64,000 bases of DNA. Source: Rheum nobile. Taxonomy: Eukaryota > Streptophyta > Magnoliopsida > Caryophyllales > Polygonaceae. Made by a program: the position numbers and the translations under genes. The notes beneath the pieces were generated by a model, which saw only the letters and a program-made list of their open reading frames with translations, was not told where the DNA came from and ran no database searches. The stretch is taken from positions 5,084,001 to 5,148,000 of the forward strand of contig WOAB01000056.1 in assembly GCA_027886185.1 (NCBI GenBank). Reading direction: 5' to 3'. The first letter of the stretch is position 1. Each line of letters opens with the position of its first letter. Positions 1 to 10,129 of this stretch are shown piece by piece.

Positions 1-343
1 TTTTTGATCCACCTTAATCGGGTTTCCAATCCCCGCTGCAACCTGCATGAGAACCTTTTCTTCGTACAAGATGACTGGAAAGTTGGATATGCGTATCCAC
101 GCTGGTGTCGTCGCGACGGAGTCCGTGAGCGGATTGAAGCTTGGCGACCAAGGTTTAATAACCACATAGTGGCCAAACATCGTCCAAGGCCCCCCAGTCA
201 GCACTTTCATGTAGTCGTCTTCCTCCACAAATTTTATCATATAGTATCCCTTTGGCAAATCCAGCAGTCGGAATTTCCCTTGGGGGTACCACAGCTCTTT
301 GATCTTCCTCACCATCACCTCATAAGGAATGAGCGTCCCTAGT
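1..343 (-). pseudogene. LINE ORF1 (DUF4283 domain), downstream half
   Basis: Read on the minus strand, this stretch is an open frame typical of the nucleic-acid-binding ORF1 protein of plant L1-type non-LTR retrotransposons. Motifs include KGYYMIKFVEEDDYMKVL, LTGGPWTMFGHYVVI and the PAWIRISNFPV-like segment that is characteristic of DUF4283. The other half lies at 6495-7042. The two are separated by copia element A and rejoin in the same reading frame if one copy of the 5-bp duplication is removed. The protein runs off the left edge of the window, so the zinc knuckle and the endonuclease/RT ORF are not visible. It is a disrupted copy. Confidence 0.8.
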
Positions 344-348
344 GTCTT

Positions 349-1151
349 TGTGAATCTCAGTGAACAGATCCGACAGATCCCAAACACAAACTCGCAATTC
401 GCAAAGCAATAAAACTCAGAAGAATCGCAGAAGCAGAAAGGGACACAAAGAAATGTTCACGCAGTTCGGAAAAGCCTACTCTGTGGAGTCTCAGCGGGGA
501 GACTCACCCCAAGCATGCACTAATTTCCAATGAGTTTAAGCACGGTTACAAGCCAAGAGACAAGAACAGAACACCCCACAGAAAACCAGAAAACAAGAGA
601 CAAAGGAAGAAGACGAGTGAAAGGGTTTCGGCCCCCAATCAAGGCTGAGAAGCTTCGAGATAGAAGCTTCTTGGAACTCGTCGTTGAAGTCGCCAAGTAA
701 CACCGCCGGGAAGATCAACCACCGAGGAGATCTCTGCGAGCGAGGCGAACATTCTCTCTTTTCTCTCTTTTCTTTCTGTGAATGGAAGCGATGCAGAATG
801 TTAGGGCACCGTGCAACTGAGCCAGGTGAAGGCTTATAAAGCTAGGTCAAGAAGGAGCTGAAGACGAAACACTGCGTTCCACTTATCAGCCTTCAATGGA
901 TCAAGCCTAAGTCTCATGGGCTTCTGTTATAGGCCCAACAACACATCAGAGGAAGCCAACCCGGGATCAAGCCATCCAACCGGCTGGGCCGGGGTTGCTT
1001 GATAAACCCGGTTCGACTCCTAAGGTATTAGGCCCGGTTCACCTGTCTCGGACCCGGTTCACTGTTCGTTCATTCCGGTTCTCAGTCTCTATTGGCTCGA
1101 TCTACCAAATGCTTAATTACAACTATACAAACTATAGATTAAACATTTACA
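349..1151 (-). repeat. Element A 3' LTR
   Basis: 803-bp direct repeat of 5692-6494, with 9 differences seen. It starts TGTGAATCTCAG on the plus strand and ends AACATTTACA. The adjoining internal sequence at about 1152-1160, read on the minus strand, is a short purine-rich GAGGGCATT that would serve as a weak polypurine tract. Confidence 0.95.
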
Positions 1152-1253
1152 AATGCCCTCATAATCTAAGTTTGAATAATCTTCATCACTGGAAACTTCG
1201 TGCACACTCTTTTGGGTGAGTGACCCCTTTCATCATGGACTCAAGGCCACATC

Positions 1254-4200
1254 TCACGTTACATCATCGATGTGGAGTGCATTCCTGTAGAACACAAATT
1301 TGTTAGTTGGTACAATTTTGGTACCAAAATCAGCAGGGTTAATATCACCTTTGATTTTCTTCACAGAAATCGCCTGCTTTTCTACCAAATCCCTTATAAA
1401 ATGGAACCTAACATCTATGTGCTTAGTCCTTTCATGGTACACAGGATCTTTGCAAAGATATAAGGCACTTTGACTGTCCATATTTAAAGTGGGCAGATAC
1501 TTTTTACCTTCAACCTCATACAAGATACCTTGCAACCAAACAGCTTCTTTAGAAGCCTCTGTTGCTGCTATGTATTCAGCCTCTGTGGATGAAAGAGCAA
1601 CAATAGACTGTTGTTGACTCTTCCATGATATGCAGTTTCCTGCCCAAGTGTAGTAGAATGCAGTGGTGGATTTCCTGTTGTCCTTGTTACTTGCATAGTC
1701 AGAGTCAACATACCCTAGGAGCTCATTCCTAGAGCTGTGTTCAGAATACACAAGTCCCAAATTGTCAGTACCACAAACATATTTAAGCAAGTATTTCATA
1801 GCTTGCCAATGCCTATCACCAGGATTGGACATATATCTACTTAAGACACTAATGGAAAAAGCAAGATCAGGCCTAGTACAAAGCATAGCATACATAATAG
1901 AACCTACAGCAACATCATAGGGAACATTTTCCATCTTTTTCTTATCCGATTCAGTAACAGGACAAAATTGTTTAGAAAGATCAAGGTGCCCTCCTAAAGG
2001 TATAGGTGCAGGCTTAGCAGTGGTCATAGCAAACCTATCAAGCACCTTATGCAGGTAATCACATTGAGATAAGCACATGGTCCTTTTCTTTCTATTTCTT
2101 GTTATCTTAACACCAAGTATTTTCTGGGCAGGGCCTAAATCTTTCATGTCAAAGTGAGATTTTAGGTCCTCTTTAACACCAGAAATAACAACCTTAGAAC
2201 TACTGATCAGGAGAATGTCATCAACATATAACAGAACATACATGGGATTTTTAGACTTGACATTTTTGAAATACAAGCATGTATCATATTGGCTCCTATG
2301 GAACCCCAGAGTAAGCATGCAAGAGTCAAATTTCTTATGCCATTGCCTAGGAGATTGCTTGAGGCCGTAAATTGATTTATTCAGCAAGCACACATGGTCA
2401 GGTCTATTCTTGTCAATAAAGCCTTTTGGTTGACTCATATGAATAGTCTCAATTAAATCACCATGCAGGAAAGCAGTCTTAACATCCATTTGTTCTAACT
2501 CCCAATCATACACAGCAGTCATAGCAAGCAAGAGTCTCATGGTTTTATATTTAACTACAGGAGCAAAAATGTCATTGTAGTCCACACCTTCTTTTTGGGT
2601 AAAGCCCTTGGCAACTAGCCTGGCTTTGAATCTAGGGGGATCATGCAAATTATTTCCTTCCTTTAGTTTATAAATCCACTTGCACTCAATAATTCTGGCC
2701 TTAGCCGGTTTAGGAACAAGTTTCCAGGTATTATTTACATACATGGATTGAATTTCCTCATGCATAGCTTTTAACCAATCATTGGCCTGACTGCATTTAA
2801 TAGCTTGGTCAAAGGTTTCAGGGGTGTAAGATTTCACAATTTCAACAACCAGAAATGCAAACTCAACAACTTTATCATAACTCTCAAGAAAATTCATATC
2901 AAATTTTTTGTTAGGGATTCTTATCCTTGGTTCTCTATCCCTAGCAAGTTGATAATCAGCTAAGTCATGCACATTTTCAGGTTGAGCATCAGAAGACTCA
3001 GCTATGGAATTTGAGGTAGAGTTACTTACTTCCCCACCTAAATGGTGAGGTTGCAGAGCTGCATTGTTGCTATTCTGATTTTCTTCCTCCATGGATTGCT
3101 CATTTCCATTGGAAGGTGAGTCAGCTCCAGGGGGCTGACTGTAGGAGTGACCAAGGTCAACTTCTTCTTCATCATTCTGTGGTGGGTCATTTTCAGCAAA
3201 GAATTGTCCTTGAGAAGTCCCAAGTGTGTGTGATGAGGTACCTGCATTCTCAGTTTGGGAGGTCAGTCTATTTTTAAAATGAAAATCTTTCTCATTAAAA
3301 GTGACTGACCTAGAGGTTATGACTTTGTAACCTCCAGGTTGTATTAAAAGCAATCTGTACCCTTTGACCCCTTCTGGATAGCCCAGCATTACACATTTCA
3401 GGGCTCTAGGTTGCAACTTGCCTTGTGCCACTTGGGCATAGGCTGTGCAACCAAAAGGCCTCAGGTGTGTAATGCAGGGCTTTTTCCCTGTCCACATCTC
3501 CTGTGGGGTTTTGAACCCAATCACAGAAGATGGGGACCTGTTAATGAGGTAGGCAGCAGTAGTAACTGCCTCTCCCCACATAACATTTTTAATGCCAGAA
3601 CTGATCAACATACATCTAGATTTTTCTAGAAGGGTTCTATTCATCCTCTCAGCAGTCCCATTCTGCTGAGGGGTACCAGGTACAGTAAGATGCCTTTTAA
3701 TCCCATTTAGTTTGCAGTAATCATCAAAGGGCTTATTACAGAATTCTAGGCCATTGTCAGTTTTTAAACATTTCAGTTTGTGATCAGACTGACTCTCAAC
3801 CATGTTTTTCCAAGACTTAAAATTTTCAAATGCATCACTTTTAGCTTTCAGTAAGTAAATCCACACCTTCCTAGAATAGTGATCAATAAGGGAGAGAAAA
3901 TACAGTTTACCTCCCACAGTGGCAACCTGGGCTGGGCCCCACAAATCTGAATGCACATATTCAAGAGGTTTAGAAGCAACATAATCAGATTTACTGAAAC
4001 TATGAGCATGCTTCTTGCCAAGTATGCAGTTTTCACAAAAGTCTAAGTCACAGGGTTTTTTCTCAATCATGCCATTCACAAATAGTTGATGCAGGCCTTT
4101 ATTTCCTATATGCCCTAGTCTAGCGTGCCAAGCCTTAGTATAACTCAAAGCATCATGATTAACAGTTTCAGTAGAGACATTCAGTTCAGGAGTAGCTATA

Positions 4201-5414
4201 GCATAGTAAAGTCCTCCCTTCTTAATGCTCTTAATAAGGACAGTATTATTTCTAATGACTTCCCTTATTCCATTGAAAGTGTTAATATGACAGTTTAAGT
4301 CATCAAAAGCAGATTCAGACAATAAGTTCCTCCTTAAATCAGGCACCCACCTAACATTTTGCAAAACTCTAACCTTCCCATCATGCATCCTAAGAGGAAC
4401 ACTTCCTACACCCTTAATAGGCAGAGAGGTCTGGTCACCTAACATGACCTTTCCCCCATCATGCAAATTCAGAGATTTAAAGAAGTGCTTATTAGGGGTA
4501 GCATGCATAGTGCACCCTGAATCTAGAATCCAGGATTCACAATCAGTCATAGAGCAAGCAACAAGGAGTTCATTATCATACTGATGGCAGTGCTCACATA
4601 CATTTGAAGAATTACACTGAGAGTCTTTATTATTCTTCTTTTTGTTTTTCTCATCTCTTTTCTTTTTATGACAGTCAGAAGCATAATGACCCATTTTTCC
4701 ACAGTAAAAACACTTCACATTAGATGTGTCATTTTCATGCTGTTTGTCAGAGTTGTTATCTTTCTTAGACTTCTTTCCTTTCTTCTTATTCTTGTATTTA
4801 CCCTTAGTCATCATCACTTCATTTTTGGTCTCAGTTTTATATCCATTCTTGATCTTAAACACCTTTAAGGACTCATTTTTCTGGATGATAGACTCAGTGA
4901 TTTTAGCCATAGTAAGTTCATCACGACCATATTGAATCACATCTTTCAGGGTATCAAATTGTGCAGGCAAAGAATTCAGTAATAACACAGCTTGGTGAGT
5001 TTCCTTAATTTCATCCTCACATCTTTTCAAGTCTTGTGTCATTTTCAGAAAAATATCAAAATTCTCTTGAACAGTCAAATGCACATCCATTTTAAAGGTA
5101 AACAGCTTGCACAACAATGATATGCGACTAGGCAAAGATTTCTTCAAGAAAATAGTTTCAAGGGCATCCCAAAGGGGTTTAGGTTGAACATGACTTACCA
5201 CCTGACGAGCTATGTCGTCAGTTAGTCTAATCATAATTTCAGAATGGGCAAGATCTTGGATCTCCTTTTTGGCATCAGCGGTGATGTCTGCAGCCCACTC
5301 ATCAACCACAGCCTTGTAGCATTTTTCTTTTATGAGAATCGCCTTCATCTTCACCCTCCACATGGCGAAGTCGCTGTTACCGTCAAAGGGTTTCAACCTC
5401 ATGTATTCTGCCAT
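1254..5414 (-). CDS. Copia gag-pol polyprotein (element A)
   Basis: A single uninterrupted frame of 1386 codons encoding all the proteins needed for copia replication. In order it has: a gag domain beginning with the family-typical RLKPFDGNSDFAMWRVKMKA; a zinc knuckle CFYCGKMGHYASDC near residue 234; an aspartic protease WILDSGCTMHAT near 295; the integrase zinc-binding region WHARLGHIGNKG near 428 and core near 490-620 ending PGTPQQNGTAERMNRTLLEK; reverse transcriptase with VKTAFLHGDL and the catalytic LLYVDDILL near 1061; and RNase H with YVDSDYASNKDNRKST near 1236 and ALSSTEAEYIA near 1278. I place the start at the ATG at 5414 (MAEYM); the frame stays open slightly upstream, but only through a non-ATG codon. 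All catalytic motifs look intact. The length is normal for copia. It resembles the broken copia B at 29602-56364 in domain wording but has different LTRs. Confidence 0.95.
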   Translation of the reverse strand: MAEYMRLKPFDGNSDFAMWRVKMKAILIKEKCYKAVVDEWAADITADAKKEIQDLAHSEIMIRLTDDIARQVVSHVQPKPLWDALETIFLKKSLPSRISLLCKLFTFKMDVHLTVQENFDIFLKMTQDLKRCEDEIKETHQAVLLLNSLPAQFDTLKDVIQYGRDELTMAKITESIIQKNESLKVFKIKNGYKTETKNEVMMTKGKYKNKKKGKKSKKDNNSDKQHENDTSNVKCFYCGKMGHYASDCHKKKRDEKNKKKNNKDSQCNSSNVCEHCHQYDNELLVACSMTDCESWILDSGCTMHATPNKHFFKSLNLHDGGKVMLGDQTSLPIKGVGSVPLRMHDGKVRVLQNVRWVPDLRRNLLSESAFDDLNCHINTFNGIREVIRNNTVLIKSIKKGGLYYAIATPELNVSTETVNHDALSYTKAWHARLGHIGNKGLHQLFVNGMIEKKPCDLDFCENCILGKKHAHSFSKSDYVASKPLEYVHSDLWGPAQVATVGGKLYFLSLIDHYSRKVWIYLLKAKSDAFENFKSWKNMVESQSDHKLKCLKTDNGLEFCNKPFDDYCKLNGIKRHLTVPGTPQQNGTAERMNRTLLEKSRCMLISSGIKNVMWGEAVTTAAYLINRSPSSVIGFKTPQEMWTGKKPCITHLRPFGCTAYAQVAQGKLQPRALKCVMLGYPEGVKGYRLLLIQPGGYKVITSRSVTFNEKDFHFKNRLTSQTENAGTSSHTLGTSQGQFFAENDPPQNDEEEVDLGHSYSQPPGADSPSNGNEQSMEEENQNSNNAALQPHHLGGEVSNSTSNSIAESSDAQPENVHDLADYQLARDREPRIRIPNKKFDMNFLESYDKVVEFAFLVVEIVKSYTPETFDQAIKCSQANDWLKAMHEEIQSMYVNNTWKLVPKPAKARIIECKWIYKLKEGNNLHDPPRFKARLVAKGFTQKEGVDYNDIFAPVVKYKTMRLLLAMTAVYDWELEQMDVKTAFLHGDLIETIHMSQPKGFIDKNRPDHVCLLNKSIYGLKQSPRQWHKKFDSCMLTLGFHRSQYDTCLYFKNVKSKNPMYVLLYVDDILLISSSKVVISGVKEDLKSHFDMKDLGPAQKILGVKITRNRKKRTMCLSQCDYLHKVLDRFAMTTAKPAPIPLGGHLDLSKQFCPVTESDKKKMENVPYDVAVGSIMYAMLCTRPDLAFSISVLSRYMSNPGDRHWQAMKYLLKYVCGTDNLGLVYSEHSSRNELLGYVDSDYASNKDNRKSTTAFYYTWAGNCISWKSQQQSIVALSSTEAEYIAATEASKEAVWLQGILYEVEGKKYLPTLNMDSQSALYLCKDPVYHERTKHIDVRFHFIRDLVEKQAISVKKIKGDINPADFGTKIVPTNKFVFYRNALHIDDVT

Positions 5415-5676
5415 TGTCACAATCAAGAATTGTTAGTAATAGACAGATGAGGGGTTTGACAGAAACCACAAACAAGTTCTAATATTCACAGATACATAAC
5501 TAAAACCTAGGGTTACAAGAATCCACAGATATCAAGCTTGTAATCAGAAACAAGTAACAAGATATCCAACAAGGAACCCTAGAACTGAGATCTTGCTCAA
5601 CCAACTAGATCAAGTAACAAGAAATCTCAAACCACAACAAAAGCACGCAGCGGAACAATGCAATACCAAAAGCCAA

Positions 5677-5688
5677 GCTCTGATACCA
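5677..5688 (-). other. Primer-binding site of element A (tRNA-Met)
   Basis: Read on the minus strand this is TGGTATCAGAGC, complementary to the 3' end of plant initiator tRNA-Met, three bases inside the 5' LTR. It fixes the element orientation as minus. Confidence 0.92.
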
Positions 5689-5691
5689 CTT

Positions 5692-6494
5692 TGTGAATCT
5701 CAGTGAACAGATCCGACAGATCCCAAACACAAACTCGCAATTCGCAAAGCAACAAAACTCAGAAGAATCGCAGAAGCAGAAAGGGACACAAAGAAATGTT
5801 CACGCAGTTCGGCAAAGCCTACTCTGCGGAGTCTCAGCGGGGAGACTCACCCCAAGCATGCACTAATTTCCAATGAGTTTAAGCACGGTTACAAGCCAAG
5901 AGACAAGAACAGAACACCCCACAGAAAACCAGAAAACAAGAGACAAAGGAAGAAGACGAGTGAAAGGGTTTCGGCCCCCAATCAAGGCTGAGAAGCTTCG
6001 AGATAGAAGCTTCTTGGAACTCGTCGTTGAAGTCGCCAAGTAACACCGCCGGGAAGATCAACCACCGAGGAGATCTCTGCGAGCGAGGCGAACATTCTCT
6101 CTTTTCTCTCTTTTCTTTATGTGAATGGAAGCGATGCAGAATGTTAGGACACCGTGCAACTGAGCCAGGTGAAGGCTTATAAAGCTAGGTCAAGAAGGAG
6201 CTGAAGACGAAACGCTGCGTTCCACTTATCAGCCTTCAATGGATCAAGCCCAAGTCTCATGGGCTTCTGTTATAGGCCCAACAACACATCAGAGGAAGCC
6301 AACCCGGGATCAAGCCATCCAACCGGCTGGGCCGGGGTTGCTTGATAAACCCGGTTCGACTCCTAAGGTATTAGGCCCGGTTCACCTGTCTCGGACCCGG
6401 TTCACTGTTGGTTCATTCTGGTTCTCAGTCTCTATTGGCTCGATCTACCAAATGCTTAATTACAACTATACAAACTATAGATTAAACATTTACA
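5692..6494 (-). repeat. Element A 5' LTR
   Basis: 803-bp LTR matching 349-1151. A CT-rich stretch and a TATAAAGC-like block lie inside. A 60-codon frame occurs in both LTR copies only because they are copies, and I do not regard it as a gene. Confidence 0.95.
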
Positions 6495-7042
6495 GTCTTA
6501 ATAATGAGGGAGGATTTCCATGCCGTAGCCAAAGCTTCCATGACATCGTTTGCGATGGTGACCACCGGATCACTACACTCCCCTTCAGGGAAATCCACTT
6601 TGATTTTGCCTGCCAAAAAATTCTCAGGCAACGTGAACCTCTCCTCATCCTGAGCTGTCACCAGATCCTTCCACAGTCTCGGCGGGTTTCCTGTTTGTTC
6701 CTGTTGGTCCTTGTGGATTTCATTAATCACCGGCGACATGCTAGCCCTTTCTTGACTCCCTCTAGGCTCTCCTATTTCCTGTCTCTCCGGAACCGAGGTT
6801 GGGGACGCGTTGTCACCCTCTTCCTCCCGATTCTGGTGTTGCTGACCGCCCTTACTCACCTGAAGAGCTGCGGGCATCAGGGCAAGATCCGTTCGCACAT
6901 CTGCCTCCATGCAGGGAATGTTGCCTGGGTGTGGGCCCAACACAATCTCAACTTCCACCAGTTCATTATCCGTCTGAGTCAGTGAGATGATTCGTGCCCG
7001 AGTGATGCGACTCGGGCCCAGTGGTCCTTTTATTGACCCGGC
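6495..7042 (-). pseudogene. LINE ORF1, upstream half
   Basis: Minus-strand frame with the LINE ORF1 pattern: VEVEIVLGPHPGN, an acidic/Gln-rich linker, then PPRLWKDLVTAQDEERFTLP and DVMEALATAWKSSLI, which is the usual lead-in to DUF4283. It continues in frame into 1-343 once element A is removed. The frame is open back to a stop at 7043-7045 but has no ATG in that stretch, so this copy is either 5'-degraded or has lost its start. This supports an older LINE insertion later hit by element A. Confidence 0.75.
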
Positions 7043-7320
7043 CTAGGGTGGGGAACTCGTTCTCCCACATGTTTCCCTCAGTGGTCGTGGCACTTTAGGG
7101 CAGTGGAGGTCTGGGGGCCGGACAGATATGCAGCTTGGTCTTTGGGATTGGGGGGAGGGGGGGGGGTGGATGTGGTTCCTTTGCTCTTGTTCGTCCCATT
7201 TCCCCGGCTCCGGCGTGAGGCCAGTGACATGGGCCCGTGAGGGGCGGGGCTTAGGCGGACTTCCACCCAGGAGCGACGCTGAGCGGAAGAGCCGAAAGAG
7301 AGCTTTTGATTGGTGCAACT
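7043..7320 (-). other. GC-rich leader upstream of the LINE ORF1
   Basis: A GC-rich island with a G run at about 7148-7168 contrasts with the AT-rich DNA that starts near 7321. It lies directly 5' of the LINE ORF1 in the element's orientation, so it is probably LINE 5' untranslated sequence. Short frames here on both strands have no recognisable content. Confidence 0.4.
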
Positions 7321-7959
7321 AACTTGCTAAGTAATTTTTGTAGCGTGACTGTGTGAGTATGTAAAATTTGCTTCGATTGAATCGAGCTTTGTTCAATTTT
7401 AGAAAATATTTTTCAATTTTTTGCGGATGTCGGTCGGAATTTTTTTGTTATTCGTTCAAAGTGCGGGTGAATACTGTTTTAAATTATATCCATCATCCAT
7501 GATTTGTGATTCAAATACATGTCCCAAGTGACCAGTAATCAATTTATAATTTCAACAAAGGAGTGAGATATTATTGTTTAATGTCATCGTAATCACAATT
7601 GTTTAATAACAGTTGTTTAATGAAGCCGATAAGGCCGGACCTTGTAAATATAGTATATATCCGGCCTTTTTGAAGTGCATCAATTATTCCATTGCCTACG
7701 TGTACAACACAACGTACACCAATCATATATATATATATACATATGAAAATGAAATTTCCAGGTAGATGCTGAACGAAATCAAAGACCGTGATTTAATTAA
7801 TCAAGCAGCAACTCGGTTTTGAAGACTGTATACCAATTCATCATCAAAATCCAAGTTGGTACGATACGTACAACGTACATGCGCGCGCCTAGTTGACGCA
7901 GTAGGTGGCATCATAAACACGACTCGGTCCACTTTCAGAACCCACGCCCACAACGTATC
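7321..7959. other. Intergenic DNA upstream of the small peptide gene
   Basis: AT-rich, with no coding signal. It includes an (AT)n run at about 7727-7740 and ACGT-containing motifs (TACGTGT at 7698-7704) of the kind found in plant stress promoters. No repeat boundary was recognised. Confidence 0.5.
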
Positions 7960-7966
7960 TATTTAA
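7960..7966 (+). promoter_or_regulatory. Candidate TATA box
   Basis: TATTTAA, 92 bp before the ATG at 8058. A start site about 30 bp downstream would give a leader of roughly 60-65 nt. Position and sequence fit a plant core promoter, but there is no independent evidence. Confidence 0.45.
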
Positions 7967-8057
7967 GATCAAATTACGGATTAGTATTTCCAACAGTCAA
8001 CACACCAGCTGATCGATCGAAAATCATATATACAAGTAGCCAGCTACATCGATTATC

Positions 8058-8309
8058 ATGGCATCTGTGAGCAACAACAAGCTGTTAAAAAGAGTGGTTT
8101 TGGGGCTGATTTTCTTGGCAATATTTATTGCTGCTGAATTTGCCGCCGGCGTTGACGCTGCTAAATCGGGGAGTGGTGCGCGGGTGCGTGGTGGCGGCGC
8201 AGCTGCAGCGGGCTCGCGCTCGAAAAGTAGTAGCTCTCCCGCGCAGGGCTCCGTTCCCCTCACGCTCGCTTGTCTCGTTTCCTTCCTCTTCCTCTGCTTT
8301 TATGGTTGA
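8058..8309 (+). CDS. Small secreted or GPI-anchored-like peptide, 83 aa
   Basis: I do not recognise a named family. The predicted protein has three parts. An N-terminal segment (about residues 8-34, RVVLGLIFLAIFIAAEFAAG) looks like a signal peptide. A short basic, Gly/Ala/Ser-rich middle (about 36-63) includes GARVRGGGAAAAGSRSKSSSS. A hydrophobic C-terminus (about 65-83, VPLTLACLVSFLFLCFYG) could be a GPI-attachment signal or a second membrane span. This layout resembles plant arabinogalactan-type or other small GPI-anchored peptides, but proline is scarce. The ATG context (TCATGGC) is good and a TATA-like box lies upstream. The coding part is GC-richer than its surroundings, unlike the noise frames nearby. 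It has no close neighbours and appears to be a single-exon gene. Confidence 0.55.
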   Translation: MASVSNNKLLKRVVLGLIFLAIFIAAEFAAGVDAAKSGSGARVRGGGAAAAGSRSKSSSSPAQGSVPLTLACLVSFLFLCFYG

Positions 8310-8630
8310 AACAGGGTCGCATCTATGTATAATTACTTTCAGACGATCTAGATTAATTGTTTTATTTAGTTGATACTATCTCATTCTATTGATTGTTCAA
8401 AGATTTTGTATGTAATTTGGTTTGCGATTTTTAGTTATCTACATGTAGAATTATATAAGTGAATCAACTTGGAAATCCCTTCTTCATTCTTCGATTTCGA
8501 GCGATTTCTGAACATTAAAGTTGAGGTTGTGCTCAAGCTAATTAGCCATTTGGATTTTAACCATCAAAAGTTAACTGAATTTTTCTATTCAAAGTAGACC
8601 ACACAAATCGATATACTTATTTTGTAGACC

Positions 8631-9260
8631 AAATTTTAGATTTTTTTTTAAAACTATGCACTTTTTTAAAGTTTATTCTTCGAATAGGCTCGGGTGTAAA
8701 CAAATTCTCAAAATAGGCTGGATCATAGAGCTTCGGGATAAGTCGCTGTTCTAGACAACGATTTATTTTTGAAAAGTCGTCTTACAAAACAACGACTAAA
8801 TACCAAGCTGAGATGATTTTATTCAAAAAAAAAAAAAATGCATGAGTGGTTGTTCTAATGCCGACTCATGCATCTTTATTTTTTTAATTTAGAAAAAGAA
8901 CATAAATGAAATTTTTAAAAAAAAAGCATGAGTCGTTGTTTGAAACAGCGACTCATGCATATTTATATATAAAAAATTATGTATTAAAAAAATAAAAAAT
9001 GTATGAGTCGCTATTTGGAATAACGACTCATGTATTTTATTTATTTATTTTCATTTGTGTCGCTGTGTTTTTAGAAAATAAGTTAAAAATATTTTTTTTT
9101 TTAAAATAAAGTCGTGGTGAACGGCGATTCTTTTTTTTATTACGACGACTTATCCCGAAGCGAAAAAGACCGCCTATTTTGATAAATTTTTTCTGATCGA
9201 ACTTATTTCAAGAATAAAGTTTTAAATAGTGCTTAGTTTGAAAAAAAAAATCCCAAATTT
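8631..9260. mobile_element. Fold-back / MITE-like element with long imperfect inverted repeats
   Basis: The ends are inverted copies of each other over roughly 130 bp. The left arm runs AAATTTTAGATTTTTTTT ... TTATTCTTCGAATAGG ... CTTCGGGATAAGTCG. The reverse complement of the right arm runs AAATTTGGGATTTTTTTTT ... TTATTCTTGAAATAAG ... CTTCGGGATAAGTCG. The interior holds three spaced palindromes of about 25-34 bp, at 8839-8872, 8936-8960 and 9001-9034, each of the form CATGAGTCG...CGACTCATG. There is no coding capacity. A clear TSD was not found, so the exact ends may be off by a few bases. Confidence 0.7.
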
Positions 9261-10114
9261 TAACGTGTGCTAGATGTGATTACGTGGGATCATATAATTC
9301 ATAAATATTATCTACGGGTATGGCCGGCGGCCCACTCCTCACCCGAAACGTAGGGTCAGCCGAAATATTGCCATATAGACAAAAGTCGTACCTTTTGCAG
9401 TTTTGCAATTTGTGAGAATGCGACGTAAATGAATTAATATATGTTTTTTTGGAATGATTAATGATTAGTTGAAAGTGGAATTGGATTTATTAATTTAATT
9501 ATTTAAAAATTATAATTGATATTCGATATTATAAGTTACTTGTTAATTTTAATAATTTTTAAAGGATTATATTAAAAAATTAACAAAATTAAATTATATT
9601 AGTCTCACACAAACTTTTCAAATTAAATTGACCAAACACTCATTAAATAAATTTGGAAAAAAATCAAATTCTATAATTTTAAAAAATTTACCGAACGAAG
9701 CCATAATATCATAATCAGTATATAAGCATATTTGTCAATGTGAGACTTTTATTGAGAAAGGTGAAATTTTACAGATGTTTATAATATTTTCCTTTTGTTT
9801 CATATTCTAAAGATTTCCTAACACGTCTCTTAATTAATCTGATTATATCTATTATTGAATTTTATTTAAAAAGATTTGAGGTAAAAAAAATATCAAATGT
9901 AAATTTTTTAATCTTATATTTGAACTGCTGATATTTAAGAAAACAATCATAGACTAATTCAATTAAAATAATCAGAAAACTACCGGTTAATAATATCAAA
10001 GATCGTAATTAGCAAACAATCATAGTAATTTTATATATTTTCAATATAGCTTGCAACAAACACTTTCATACCACTATGATTTTTTTTACGTAGTTAAAGA
10101 ATAGGTCGTCTTCT
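9261..10114. other. AT-rich intergenic DNA
   Basis: No coding frame, RNA gene or repeat with definable ends was seen here. Confidence 0.5.
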
Positions 10115-10129
10115 TAATGGATGCAAGTT

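Larger units (their letters stand above)
349..6494 (-). mobile_element. Element A: nearly intact Ty1/copia retrotransposon
   Basis: A complete minus-strand element. Two 803-bp LTRs (349-1151 and 5692-6494) begin TG and end CA. They are flanked by the 5-bp target-site duplication GTCTT at 344-348 and 6495-6499. A primer-binding site lies next to the right (5') LTR and one long gag-pol frame lies between. By eye I count 9 differences between the LTRs, about 1.1%. The gag-pol frame is uninterrupted, so this is the only element in the window that could still be autonomous. It sits inside a LINE ORF1, in the same orientation. Confidence 0.95.

Noticed and set aside
536..718. 60-codon minus-strand frame repeated at 5879-6061
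   Set aside because: It is identical in both places because it lies in the two LTRs of element A. No start context, domain or conservation argument supports a gene.
7148..7168. G-rich run as a regulatory G-quadruplex
   Set aside because: It is a simple G run within GC-rich LINE leader DNA, with no positional link to a host gene.
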